Shown piece by piece: positions 47,200 through 55,593 of a stretch of 64,000 nt of DNA. The stretch lies in NCBI RefSeq assembly GCF_003816055.1, contig NZ_CP033906.1, forward strand, positions 3,410,001 through 3,474,000, read 5' to 3'. This DNA comes from Bacillus sp. FJAT-42376 (GTDB lineage Bacteria; Bacillota; Bacilli; Bacillales; Bacillaceae). Under the pieces are notes generated by a model. That model was not told the origin of the DNA, did no database searches, and saw only the letters and a list, made by a program, of their open reading frames with translations. The first letter of the stretch is position 1. Every line of letters begins with the position of its first letter. A program made the position numbers and the translations under genes.

Positions 47200-47582
47200 A
47201 TTTCGGTCCCCTCTTCCCCGTGTTTTGCTGCTTTTCTTTCAAGAAGCTGCTCCGTCCCCCATGAGGAGAGGGACATGACTAAAAAGGTGCTTATGAGAGC
47301 AGCTGCCAAGCTTAAAATGCCTTTTCCTTCAAAAAGGTGAAGATATTGAATAAGCCCGACCGTACCAGGCACAAACAAAAGAGTTAAATTCTTCAGCAGA
47401 AACGAACTTCCTTCCCTGATCCATTCCGTTTTCACCCACCCTGCTCTTAAAAGGGCGAAAAGCAAGATCATTCCGATAATACTGCCGGGTACTTTGAGGT
47501 GTGTGAGCTTTTGAATCAGCATGCCAGCCAGGCTAAACCCAAAAAGAACCGCAGTCTGCAAGGCGATGGTTGAATATTTCAT
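47196..47582 (-). CDS. lrgA: LrgA-family membrane protein (PftA-like)
   Basis: 128 residues, four membrane helices. Family segment LTHLKVPGSIIGMILLFALLRAGWVK and LTLLFVPGTVGLIQYL. Partner of LrgB in a holin-like or pyruvate transport complex. It overlaps both thpR and lrgB by 4 nt, so the three are translated together. Confidence 0.9.
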   Translation of the reverse strand: MKYSTIALQTAVLFGFSLAGMLIQKLTHLKVPGSIIGMILLFALLRAGWVKTEWIREGSSFLLKNLTLLFVPGTVGLIQYLHLFEGKGILSLAAALISTFLVMSLSSWGTEQLLERKAAKHGEEGTEI

Positions 47583-48145
47583 TTGGAACCCGCTTTCATC
47601 AGCTGAAAGGAACGAACCGTTTCATACTTGGGGGTTCTTTCTGGATGTGTTTGAAGCAATTCAAAGGAAGCTGCTTCAAACGGGGGAATTTTTAACCCAT
47701 CCCCTGCCTGCACGCCTGTATAAGGAGCTTTGCTGTCCCATTTTCTTGCCAGAGTAATATGGGGAACGAACGGTTTGGAATCGAGCTTGAACCCATTTTT
47801 TATACATTGGGAATAGATTTGTTCCCTTAAATCCGCTAAAGCATCGGATGCCTGTACCCCGAGCCATAAAATTCTTGGGGAATCCTGATGACCGAATGTA
47901 TGGATGCTTTCAAATTCCAGAGAAAACGGCGGGAACTTCCCTTCTATTTTATCGGCTAAAGCTCCCATTAAATGAATCAGATGCGAATCTTCAGGCGGTT
48001 CTCCAAGAAAGGCCAGTGTAATATGGTAATCAAGCGGGTGAACCCACCGCTTGAACGATAACCGGTCCTTCCCGCGGATGAAATGGTGAATGGCTTCTGA
48101 CTGCCGGACCGGAATCCGGACAGCTAGAAAGTAATGTATACCCAT
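47579..48145 (-). CDS. thpR: RNA 2',3'-cyclic phosphodiesterase (ThpR/LigT)
   Basis: 188 residues with the 2H phosphoesterase fold. The two catalytic motifs are HITLAFLG (H-x-T-x, about residue 42) and HITLARKW (about residue 129). It opens 2',3'-cyclic phosphates on RNA ends. First gene of thpR-lrgA-lrgB. Its B. subtilis counterpart is YtlP. Confidence 0.93.
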   Translation of the reverse strand: MGIHYFLAVRIPVRQSEAIHHFIRGKDRLSFKRWVHPLDYHITLAFLGEPPEDSHLIHLMGALADKIEGKFPPFSLEFESIHTFGHQDSPRILWLGVQASDALADLREQIYSQCIKNGFKLDSKPFVPHITLARKWDSKAPYTGVQAGDGLKIPPFEAASFELLQTHPERTPKYETVRSFQLMKAGSK

Positions 48146-48279
48146 CTTATACCCTCTTTGCTATAAACTCTTATGAACTATTCTAACAAATGAATGGACG
48201 GGTTACACAATCCAAAGACTAGGTAAAGGATGATTATTTTTGATATGATATCTTTAAATAGTGTCTGGAGGAATAACAT

Positions 48280-49209
48280 ATGGACGTGGCAAATAATATG
48301 GCAGATTTAATCGGGAGAACGCCTCTCGTTAAGCTGAACCGTCTTGCACCGGAAGGCGGAGCACAAATTTATCTGAAGCTCGAATTCTTCAATCCAAGCA
48401 AAAGCGTAAAGGACCGTGCAGCTTTTCAAATGATCTGCGAAGCGGAAAAAAACGGCTTGCTGAATGAAAAGTCGACCATCATTGAACCGACTAGCGGCAA
48501 TACCGGGATTGGACTGGCCATGAACGCGGCAGCCCGCGGATATAAAGCAATATTGGTTATGCCTGACACGATGTCCCAGGAACGGATTAACCTGTTAAAA
48601 GCATATGGGGCAGAGGTTGTTCTAACTCCCGGAGATGAAAAAATGCCCGGGGCCATTAAAAAAGCACAGGAACTTACTGAGCAAATTGAAAACAGCTATA
48701 TGCCCATGCAATTTGATAATGCGGCGAATCCGGATGCGCACAGAACGACCACCGCGGTTGAAATTCTGGAAGCCATGAAGGAAGCCGGCATGAAGCTAAG
48801 TGCATTTGTCGCGACATCAGGAACAGGGGGGACCATTACAGGAACGGGAGAGGAGCTGAAAAAACAGCTGAAGGACCTTACTGTTCATGTAGTAGAGCCT
48901 GCCGGTTCTCCTGTTCTATCCGGCGGAAAGCCGGGCAAGCATAAACTTGTCGGAACAAGTCCGGGGTTCATTCCATCCATATTGAATGAAGACGTTTATG
49001 ATGAAATTTTCCGTATCGAGGACGAAGAGGCCTACACGACAGCGAGAAGACTGGCGAAAGAAGAAGGGATTCTTGTCGGGCCCTCATCCGGTGCAGCATG
49101 TTTCGCGGCAATCGAGGTAGCAAAACGGCTTAGCCCCGAGGATACCGTTGTATGCATCGCCTGCGATACGGGGGAACGGTACTTGTCGACTGATTTATTT
49201 TCTTTGTAA
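48280..49209 (+). CDS. ytkP: Cysteine synthase family protein (YtkP-like)
   Basis: 309 residues; pyridoxal phosphate enzyme of the O-acetylserine sulfhydrylase group. The PLP lysine is in SKSVKDRAAFQM, the substrate loop is EPTSGNTGIGLAM, and the phosphate loop is TSGTGGTITGTG. It may make cysteine from O-acetylserine, or act on a related substrate; the B. subtilis YtkP role is not settled. Start ATG at 48280 after GGAGG. Confidence 0.9.
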   Translation: MDVANNMADLIGRTPLVKLNRLAPEGGAQIYLKLEFFNPSKSVKDRAAFQMICEAEKNGLLNEKSTIIEPTSGNTGIGLAMNAAARGYKAILVMPDTMSQERINLLKAYGAEVVLTPGDEKMPGAIKKAQELTEQIENSYMPMQFDNAANPDAHRTTTAVEILEAMKEAGMKLSAFVATSGTGGTITGTGEELKKQLKDLTVHVVEPAGSPVLSGGKPGKHKLVGTSPGFIPSILNEDVYDEIFRIEDEEAYTTARRLAKEEGILVGPSSGAACFAAIEVAKRLSPEDTVVCIACDTGERYLSTDLFSL

Positions 49210-49299
49210 TCGGGCATGAAAGATGCCAGACTACAGACCCATGCACCAGGCTCTTTTTCTTTTCTTACCCCAGCCTGCGCTGCTGGCAAACGAGGTGCG

Positions 49300-49560
49300 T
49301 GAAAAGTCCTGAAGAGAGAAAATGATTGAACTCAAAACCCCCTGATCGCATCGTGTCTGAGCATCAGGGGGTTTTGGTTTTTTGAACAATCCTGGTATAG
49401 GCTGATTGGAGCGGAAGGTGGCTGACTCCGATGGAATTAGCGGGACAGCTGAGACCCCACAGTCACGGAGCAGGCTTCTCATAGCCTGTGCTCAAGGATG
49501 AGAAAGGCTGCCTGGAGCGGAAACCAGCCAAATAAAACGAGATAAAAAGGCTGGAAGTTT
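49300..49560 (+). repeat. Dispersed repeat, terminator plus GC-rich tail, copy 2
   Basis: Same order of blocks as 7330-7510: CTGAAGAGAG, AAATGATTG, a large hairpin, GGCTGATTGGAGCGG, GC-rich tail. It fills most of the 385-nt gap between ytkP and the isomerase-like gene. No gene is seen in it. Confidence 0.75.
49331..49383 (+). terminator. Terminator within the repeat after ytkP
   Basis: CAAAACCCCCTGAT (49332-49345) pairs with ATCAGGGGGTTTTG (49363-49376), followed by GTTTTTT. Confidence 0.85.
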
Positions 49561-49594
49561 TTAATGTGGCTTACTGGACAGCCCCTTCGCCTGT

Positions 49595-50383
49595 TTAGAT
49601 CTTCAAGCGTTCTTCCACAAAATTCCCCATCCACAGACAGACATCCCATAAATCAGCCAATGGCTCCTGCGTGAAGGGCACGGTATGCATGTAACCTGGA
49701 GGGCCGTATTCAGGCGTAAAGCTTAAGAATCGTGCTTCTCTTTGTCGGTGTATTTCCGCAATCTTCCTCCACCATCCCGCATGGAGGTCAAGCTCTTTCT
49801 TATATTCCGGTGCTCTTGGATCAGGTATTTGCGGGCCCTGACTGAAACCCACCCGCGTATGGATATGGACCGTTCTTTGAATGGCGAGCTTTAGCCGCTC
49901 CGTTTGGTTCTCGAGCAATGACTCACACACACATGCCCAATGACTGAAATCCGCCGTTATGCTTAAGTCTTCTACATCCTTAAGCAGCCGCTCTGTCGTC
50001 CAAGGGGTGAACATAGCTCTCCCCCGGTGTGTTTCATGTCCAATCAGAATTTGTGCCTGTTTTTCAATTTGGACAGCCTTCGTAAAAAAAACCAGCTGGT
50101 CTTCATATGTCATATCATCCTTCGCACTTTGAGCATTGATTAAGAGCGGCTGAAACTCCATTGCATCTGTGACCTGCTTTTCAAATTGACTTAGATCCTC
50201 TGCAAAAATTTGAGCAACGTAATCAAGCTGATGCTCCTGAAGCAGTTCCCTAAACTCCCTTTGCTGTCCTGGAGGAGGCAGGGGGGATTCAATCCCGCTG
50301 TAACCTGCCTCTGAGACAGCTTTGAACTGCTGGCTGAGCGAACCATTCATCCCCCACAGAGATTTGATTTTTTTCAACTTCAT
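49595..50383 (-). CDS. Sugar phosphate isomerase/epimerase-like TIM-barrel protein
   Basis: 262 residues of the xylose isomerase-like/AP endonuclease family 2 barrel. It has GYSGIESPLPPP early, the metal-type segments LIGHETHRGRAMF, ITADFSHWACV and VHIHTRVGFSQGPQI. Members act on sugars, keto acids or inositol compounds. The start overlaps the PhyH-gene stop by 4 nt, so the two are one operon. The substrate is unknown. Confidence 0.85.
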   Translation of the reverse strand: MKLKKIKSLWGMNGSLSQQFKAVSEAGYSGIESPLPPPGQQREFRELLQEHQLDYVAQIFAEDLSQFEKQVTDAMEFQPLLINAQSAKDDMTYEDQLVFFTKAVQIEKQAQILIGHETHRGRAMFTPWTTERLLKDVEDLSITADFSHWACVCESLLENQTERLKLAIQRTVHIHTRVGFSQGPQIPDPRAPEYKKELDLHAGWWRKIAEIHRQREARFLSFTPEYGPPGYMHTVPFTQEPLADLWDVCLWMGNFVEERLKI

Positions 50384-51213
50384 TTTGACTTGGAGTAAAC
50401 AAGGGGGTTCAGCGGGCTATCTACTAAATCGCCTGTTTTCAATCCAGGCATCCACTGCTTTAAATCATTTTCCCTTGCTTCATGATCAATTTCCGAAACC
50501 GTCGTACCATCAGCCATATAAATTATGGTCATAACTTCTCTTGTACGGTCCGTTGGATTGCCAGGCGCACTGTGAAGTGTCCATCCATAATGGAAGGTAG
50601 CATCGCCTGCGTTCATTCCACCGTACGTCACTGTTTCTAAGCCCTCTGCCTCAATATAATCGCCAAGCGTCCGATGAGACTCGTCCGAGATTCCAAGCTT
50701 GCTGATGTATCCGCGTTTATGGGATTCCGAGGCGAACGACATAGAACCCATTTCATCTGATACATCCACGAGCGGCATCCACATGGTAATCGTTTTATTC
50801 GTGTCAATCGGCCAGTATGTCTGATCTTGATGCCATGGAGTATGTCCGCCGCCCGGCTCTTTAAACAATGCCTGGTCATGATAAATCCGGACCCCGTCAA
50901 CACCAAGCAGATCGGCTGCGATTTTGGCAAACCTGCGCGCCATGACAAACTTCTTAACATCCTCTGATTGCTCCCAGAGATTCATAACCTGTATAAAGGC
51001 TTTGCCGTACGTATCCCTTTCAGATAAAGGCGCAAGCTTTTCAGTATGCTCAATCGTACTTTGATAAATTACATCACGATAGGCTTTCATTTCTTCCTGT
51101 GAGGCAGCTCCCCGCAGACAAATATGTCCTTTATCCTGGTATTCCTGAATTTGATTCTGAGTAAGTTTGTAATCTCCGGTTAGGTCCGGAAGCGTTTCCA
51201 ATTGGTTTTTCAA
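50380..51213 (-). CDS. Phytanoyl-CoA dioxygenase (PhyH) family oxygenase
   Basis: About 277 residues; Fe(II)/2-oxoglutarate dioxygenase fold with the iron triad HQD (PWHQDQTYW) and distal His (WTLHSAPGN), plus the 2-oxoglutarate Arg in TDRTREVM. Bacterial members hydroxylate small molecules. I choose the TTG at 51213 because GGGGG lies 6 nt upstream; an ATG pair at 51234 has no ribosome site. Operon with the isomerase-like gene, divergent from the AraC regulator. Confidence 0.88.
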   Translation of the reverse strand: MKNQLETLPDLTGDYKLTQNQIQEYQDKGHICLRGAASQEEMKAYRDVIYQSTIEHTEKLAPLSERDTYGKAFIQVMNLWEQSEDVKKFVMARRFAKIAADLLGVDGVRIYHDQALFKEPGGGHTPWHQDQTYWPIDTNKTITMWMPLVDVSDEMGSMSFASESHKRGYISKLGISDESHRTLGDYIEAEGLETVTYGGMNAGDATFHYGWTLHSAPGNPTDRTREVMTIIYMADGTTVSEIDHEARENDLKQWMPGLKTGDLVDSPLNPLVYSKSK

Positions 51214-51391
51214 AACAATCCCCCATTTCATCATTTTACAGACCGTTATGCCTGTTAATGTCATCATAAGGCATGATGAATGGGTGAAGTTCTTTATTAT
51301 TGCGCGTGGATGTGCGTTTTCTTGATGTTTTTGATTGTCTCTTGTTTTACACTAGTATAATGACACCCAACCTGGAAAGGATGATGTATCT

Positions 51392-52249
51392 ATGGATGCC
51401 GTTAGAGAGTCGCACAGCTTCGATCCGCTGTTTCCTTTTGTATATTTTCACCACTTAAGAGGAAATCCGGAGCAGGAGCCGCGTTTATCCCATTTTCACG
51501 ATTGGTATGAAATCGTATTTGTCCTCGACGGACAAGGTACCTTTTTTATCGATAAAGAGTTTTTTCCAATGAAAAAAAATGACCTTTTCCTTATACCGGG
51601 AAATGTCATTCATCATCCGAATCCTTCTAAGAGGAATCCTTTTCTTTGCAACGTGATTTTATTCCACCCTGCACTTATACAATCCATGGAGCTTGGTGAC
51701 TTCTTTTCTTTTCTGTCTCCCTTCTCCCAAAAAGAATATCATTATCTTCTTCCAGCTGAACACATAAGAGAGCACACAGAATATTTAATGCGTATGCATA
51801 CGGAGCTTGAAAAGAAAGAAACAGGATACCGGCATGCTCTTCTCATTCATCTTAAAGGGATTCTCCTGCTGATTGCCAGACAGCAGCCGGTCGTTCCGGA
51901 ACCATTCAGAAAGCTGTCAAAAAGTGAAGTATGGATGCAGGAGGTATTATTGTATATTGACTTGCATTATACAGATCATGAACTCACTCTGCCTGCTCTT
52001 GCTGAGCAGGCTCTAGTCAGTCCCGAACATTTCAGCCGGATTTTCAGGCGGGTAACCGGCTTGACACTCCCCGCCTATCTGGGAGTGAAACGATTGTTTA
52101 AAGCGAAAGAACTATTATTGCAAACGGACTTATCTGTTTCGTTTATCTCTGATGCCTGCGGCTATAAAAGCGTATCTTATTTTCACAGCAAATTTAAAGA
52201 ACAGCTCGGCTGTACCCCCGGAGAGTTCAGGAAGAAAGAGGCCAGATAA
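51392..52249 (+). CDS. AraC-family regulator with cupin sensor
   Basis: 285 residues. N-terminal cupin (HFHDWYEIVFVLDGQGTFFID, FLIPGNVIHHPNPS), C-terminal AraC double helix-turn-helix (LALAEQALVSPEHFSRIFRRVTG, ISDACGYKSVSYFHSKFKEQLGCTPGEFR). A small-molecule sensor that probably controls the divergent PhyH operon and the convergent MFS gene. A TATAAT at 51356-51361 lies upstream. Confidence 0.9.
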   Translation: MDAVRESHSFDPLFPFVYFHHLRGNPEQEPRLSHFHDWYEIVFVLDGQGTFFIDKEFFPMKKNDLFLIPGNVIHHPNPSKRNPFLCNVILFHPALIQSMELGDFFSFLSPFSQKEYHYLLPAEHIREHTEYLMRMHTELEKKETGYRHALLIHLKGILLLIARQQPVVPEPFRKLSKSEVWMQEVLLYIDLHYTDHELTLPALAEQALVSPEHFSRIFRRVTGLTLPAYLGVKRLFKAKELLLQTDLSVSFISDACGYKSVSYFHSKFKEQLGCTPGEFRKKEAR

Positions 52250-53461
52250 CTAAAGGGCTGCCTCGTTCCCTTCCTTCCATTTCCTTTTTTCCTTCATTAT
52301 TCGGTTTAATCTTTCAGAGCTGAACATCATTGCAGCAATCGCAGCGACGATAAACAGCGGGAAGATTCCAATGGTCGTATGCGCTGAGACCATTCCCAGC
52401 AGCGGAGGCAGAAAGGTATTACCTGTAAAGGCAAAGGCCATTTGATAGCCTACTATATTCTGAGAGTGCGCCTTCCCGAAATGGACCGGGGTTTCATGCA
52501 TCATGCAAGGGAAAATCGGCGCCAATCCAAGACCTGTCAAAACAAATCCAGCGAGTGCATAGCCTGCCGGCAGCGGAAGCATCAGCAGCGCTGCTCCTGC
52601 TAACGCAACACCCTGTCCAGCTAAAATCAGTACCCGGTTGCTTACCTTTAAGGTGATAAAGCCTGTAATAAACCGCCCGATCGTAATTCCTCCATAGTAA
52701 AGGGAAACCCATTGGGCAGCAGTTGCGGCCGGCAGTCCCTTCATATTGACAAGAAAGCTGCTTCCCCACAATCCCATTGCAGCCTCAGCTCCGCAATAAA
52801 ACAGGAAAGACAGCAGAGCAAGATAAACCCCTTTTATTTTATAAGCCTTGACCTGTTCTCCGGTCGGCTGTTCCGTTTCCCCTTCTGCTCGATCTGCAGA
52901 CTCACTCTTATCGGCGGCCCGTTTCCATAAAGGAAGAGTAAAAAATAGAACGGCCGCTAAAGCAAGCTGTATCAAGGCAATCATGAGATATCCGTTTCTC
53001 CATGAATGATCCGCAGAAATGGACTGTGCCATAATAATCGGACCGAGCGTTGCTCCTACGCCCCAAAAACAATGCAGCCAGCTCATATGGTGCGCTTTAT
53101 AATGAACGGCCACATAATTGTTCAAGCCGGTATCAATCGCTCCCGCCCCAAGGCCAAGCGGAATAGCGCAGACCATCAGCCAAATCAGTGAAGGGGCAAT
53201 GGAAAAACCCAAAAGGCCTCCAGCTGTCATCAGGCAGCTGACGAAAGTGACGGGACCGGTACCAAACCGGTTAAGGATTTTGCCGCTTGCAAGACTGGAT
53301 ACGATCGTTCCTGCTGCAATCGTCATGAAAAGCAGCCCGGCCCGGTCCATTGGTTCACCCAAATCTCCCTGCATGACAGGCCAGGCTGCACCAAGAATGG
53401 AATCCGGCAGTCCTAAGCTGATAAACGCTAAATAGATAATCAGTAAAAAGAATGTTGCCAT
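52250..53461 (-). CDS. MFS transporter, probable sugar type
   Basis: 403 residues with about twelve membrane helices, a charged middle loop (KRAADKSESADRAEGETEQ) and motif-A like GKILNRFGTGPVTF. It looks like fucose permease/YfkF-type MFS members (LPDSILGAAWPVM, PIFPCMMHETP). Its stop abuts the stop of the AraC gene; context suggests uptake of the substrate of the PhyH/isomerase pathway. Confidence 0.85.
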   Translation of the reverse strand: MATFFLLIIYLAFISLGLPDSILGAAWPVMQGDLGEPMDRAGLLFMTIAAGTIVSSLASGKILNRFGTGPVTFVSCLMTAGGLLGFSIAPSLIWLMVCAIPLGLGAGAIDTGLNNYVAVHYKAHHMSWLHCFWGVGATLGPIIMAQSISADHSWRNGYLMIALIQLALAAVLFFTLPLWKRAADKSESADRAEGETEQPTGEQVKAYKIKGVYLALLSFLFYCGAEAAMGLWGSSFLVNMKGLPAATAAQWVSLYYGGITIGRFITGFITLKVSNRVLILAGQGVALAGAALLMLPLPAGYALAGFVLTGLGLAPIFPCMMHETPVHFGKAHSQNIVGYQMAFAFTGNTFLPPLLGMVSAHTTIGIFPLFIVAAIAAMMFSSERLNRIMKEKRKWKEGNEAAL

Positions 53462-53538
53462 GTCTATAAAACCTCCCTCACTTTATCTCTTAATCGAACC
53501 ATTGGCCATTAGCGACAGCCCCGGGCTCTCAAAAAATA

Positions 53539-53625
53539 TTACTCACAGCCGCAGGGTTTCTTCCCTTTTGTAATAGGCGCTTCTCTGTTTATTTCGCAGA
53601 TTGCCCCGCAATATCCAAATGCCAT
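53539..53625 (-). CDS. Possible 28-residue cysteine-rich small protein
   Basis: ATG at 53625 opens a frame with MAFGYCGAICEINREAP and a C-terminal KKPCGCE, four cysteines in 28 residues, then TAA. The frame is also open for about 12 codons upstream. The ribosome site is weak. It lies about 80 nt upstream of the MFS gene on the same strand. It could be a metal-binding micropeptide or a remnant of a longer protein; I do not recognise it. Confidence 0.35.
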   Translation of the reverse strand: MAFGYCGAICEINREAPITKGKKPCGCE

Positions 53626-53754
53626 TTTTAACAAAGAATTAGCTTTTCTCCGCTCAAATCATCATTTTTTTGTTTCGGTAATGATTTGTTTATTCTATAA
53701 AAATCAAAGGTGCAGTCTGAAAAACATCATCTATGTAAAAAGCTCTGAGGATGA

Positions 53755-53915
53755 TGGTGATTTTTAACATCTGGAGCGGAAGGCGCGACATTCCTGCTTA
53801 GAGCAGCGGCACAGGTGAGACCACGCAGGCGCCAAGAGGCGAGGAGGCTCATCTCCTGCCGAAGTGAACCGAGCTATAAAAAAAGGGAGACGCATTCTAA
53901 GCGTTTCCCTGTTTT
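53755..53915. repeat. Dispersed GC-rich repeat with hairpin
   Basis: TTTTTAACATCTGGAGCGGAAGGCGCG, a GC-rich core with TAGAGCAGCGGCACAGGTGAGACC, then the hairpin AAAGGGAGACGC...GCGTTTCCCT (53878-53915) which is the inverse of that at 27509-27547. The remaining parts of the 600-nt gap (53462-54061) hold no convincing gene apart from the small ORF at 53539. Confidence 0.65.
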
Positions 53916-54061
53916 CATTTGTTGGTTAAATAAAGCCGTGAGTTCACCATTCCTTCGTCAGCAGCTGGAAGCTCACCGCCCGCCCAGCGAAGAGCGAACG
54001 CCTGATAGCTGCATTCAACAGCCAAGTTTAACCAGGCTTTCTGTTAAAGAAATGACTTGAT

Positions 54062-55234
54062 TCAAGATACAGAGCCCGGCTCCTGTTTCACAAACAGCAG
54101 CAGGATAACGGCTAGCAGGGATAATATGCCAAAGAATAGATAGACGGAAAAGACAGAGTACGCTTCCAAAATAAAACCGCCAAGAAAAGTGCAAAACCAA
54201 TTGCCGAGGCCATTCCCTACTGCAGAGTAAAGACTGATTGCCGTAGCTCCGGCGGAAACCGGAGCGAGATCTTTTACATACTGAAGGGCGGCCGGAATAA
54301 ACAGCCCTGTTGAAAAGCCTTGTGCAATCGTCGTGGCGTAAACGATTGCAAGAGGCGGTTCGAAGAAATATAAAAACCACCTGGCCATTGATACAATGGC
54401 GGCAAGAAGGAGGATCTTTTTCATCCCGAATTTCCCAATCCAGCGGTTTGCAAATTTCATAACGGGGGCCTCGCTTCCAGCAGCAAGCATAAATGCCAGT
54501 CCAATCCCGGCAAGCCCTCCTCCTAAATCATCTACAAATATCCCAAAATAAAAATTGTTGGCGAGAATCGGCCCTAAGACCAGAAAAGCGACTGTGAGAA
54601 AAATAAAATAGGATGGAGCTTTCACAAGGTCACTCATCCCTTTTTTAAAGCTCACCTTGATTGGTTTGCTTTCTCTCGGAAGCTGCCAGGCAAAAATCAT
54701 CCCTGCCCCCATAACAAGAGTAAATGTATAAAAAATGACGGACAGGCTTGTGGTTTCCGCCAGTTTTCCAACGGCTAGAACCGATACGGCAAATCCAATG
54801 GCTCCCCATAGCCTGATTGAACCGTAATCCATTTTTGTCTGCTGAACATAGTTAATGGATATGCTGTCCGACAAGGGGATAATGGCTGCCTGAAATATTG
54901 CAAGCACGGCTGCGGCTCCAATGATGAGAGTATAGCTGGATACGGCTGAATAGGCGACTCCCATCAAAGCTGTCACTGCCAGTGCAGCTGTGAGAAGGAG
55001 AACAGGTTTTTTGGTTACATCGCTCAGAATTCCCCAGACAGGCTGAATGAGAATCATCACGACCGGACTGATCGACAGAACCATTCCGATTTGACTGCCG
55101 GAAAGACCGATTTCATCCCTTAAATAAACGGAAAGAAGCGGGGAAAGCGCCCCAATTCCGAAAAATACAAGAAAATAATACATATAAAAATTCCATTTTA
55201 CTGAGCGTTTGTTTCTTGCCAGAGAAGCTTCCAA
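54062..55234 (-). CDS. MFS transporter (MFS_1-like)
   Basis: 390 residues, about twelve membrane helices, of the PTR2/HcaT-like MFS_1_like group (FFGIGALSPLLSVYLRDEIGLSGSQIGM, GSIRLWGAIGFAVSV, AQGFSTGLFIPAALQYV). The substrate is unknown. The start is TTG at 55234, supported by AAGGAC upstream. A single gene; the CTGGGACA element copy B lies upstream. Confidence 0.85.
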   Translation of the reverse strand: MEASLARNKRSVKWNFYMYYFLVFFGIGALSPLLSVYLRDEIGLSGSQIGMVLSISPVVMILIQPVWGILSDVTKKPVLLLTAALAVTALMGVAYSAVSSYTLIIGAAAVLAIFQAAIIPLSDSISINYVQQTKMDYGSIRLWGAIGFAVSVLAVGKLAETTSLSVIFYTFTLVMGAGMIFAWQLPRESKPIKVSFKKGMSDLVKAPSYFIFLTVAFLVLGPILANNFYFGIFVDDLGGGLAGIGLAFMLAAGSEAPVMKFANRWIGKFGMKKILLLAAIVSMARWFLYFFEPPLAIVYATTIAQGFSTGLFIPAALQYVKDLAPVSAGATAISLYSAVGNGLGNWFCTFLGGFILEAYSVFSVYLFFGILSLLAVILLLFVKQEPGSVS

Positions 55235-55342
55235 TCCAATGTCCTTCTTTCTTTATCGTACTTAAAATCAGCTCCTCTAACTATACCATTTATAAGGAGA
55301 TACCGGCTTCTAAATTCCATGAATATTCATATAAAAACGAGG

Positions 55343-55579
55343 CTGGGACAAATAAGGTTTCCGGCTAATAAAAAGCTCTGTTGATTTCCGCTGCAGGCGC
55401 TCGCTTCAATCAACAGGGTTTAAAAAATCAACACCATGCTATAACATAGCGAATAAAAAAACCGAACGATTATTTGAAACTCCGGTATAGAGCTTCGTAA
55501 TCGTTCGGTTTTATTGTTTTGCATGCTTTTCTCAAAAGAAATATTTAGCTTAAGGACAATAATTTTAGTTATGTCCCAG
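55343..55579 (-). repeat. CTGGGACA-bounded intergenic element, copy B (237 bp)
   Basis: Begins CTGGGACAAATAAGG, ends TTATGTCCCAG on the plus strand; its reverse complement aligns with copy A at 24305-24646 in both arms (TGGGACATAACTAAAATT, TTGTCCTTA, AAATATTTCTTTTGA). The inner palindrome (55455-55513) and the GTTGATT repeat occur in swapped order relative to copy A. It ends 14 nt from the stop of the downstream short-chain dehydrogenase gene. Confidence 0.85.
55455..55513 (-). terminator. Hairpin after the short-chain dehydrogenase gene
   Basis: AAAAAACCGAACGATTA pairs with TAATCGTTCGGTTTT; A- and T-runs on both sides. Same hairpin as 24566-24623. Confidence 0.7.
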
Positions 55580-55593
55580 CCTCCTCTTCTTCA

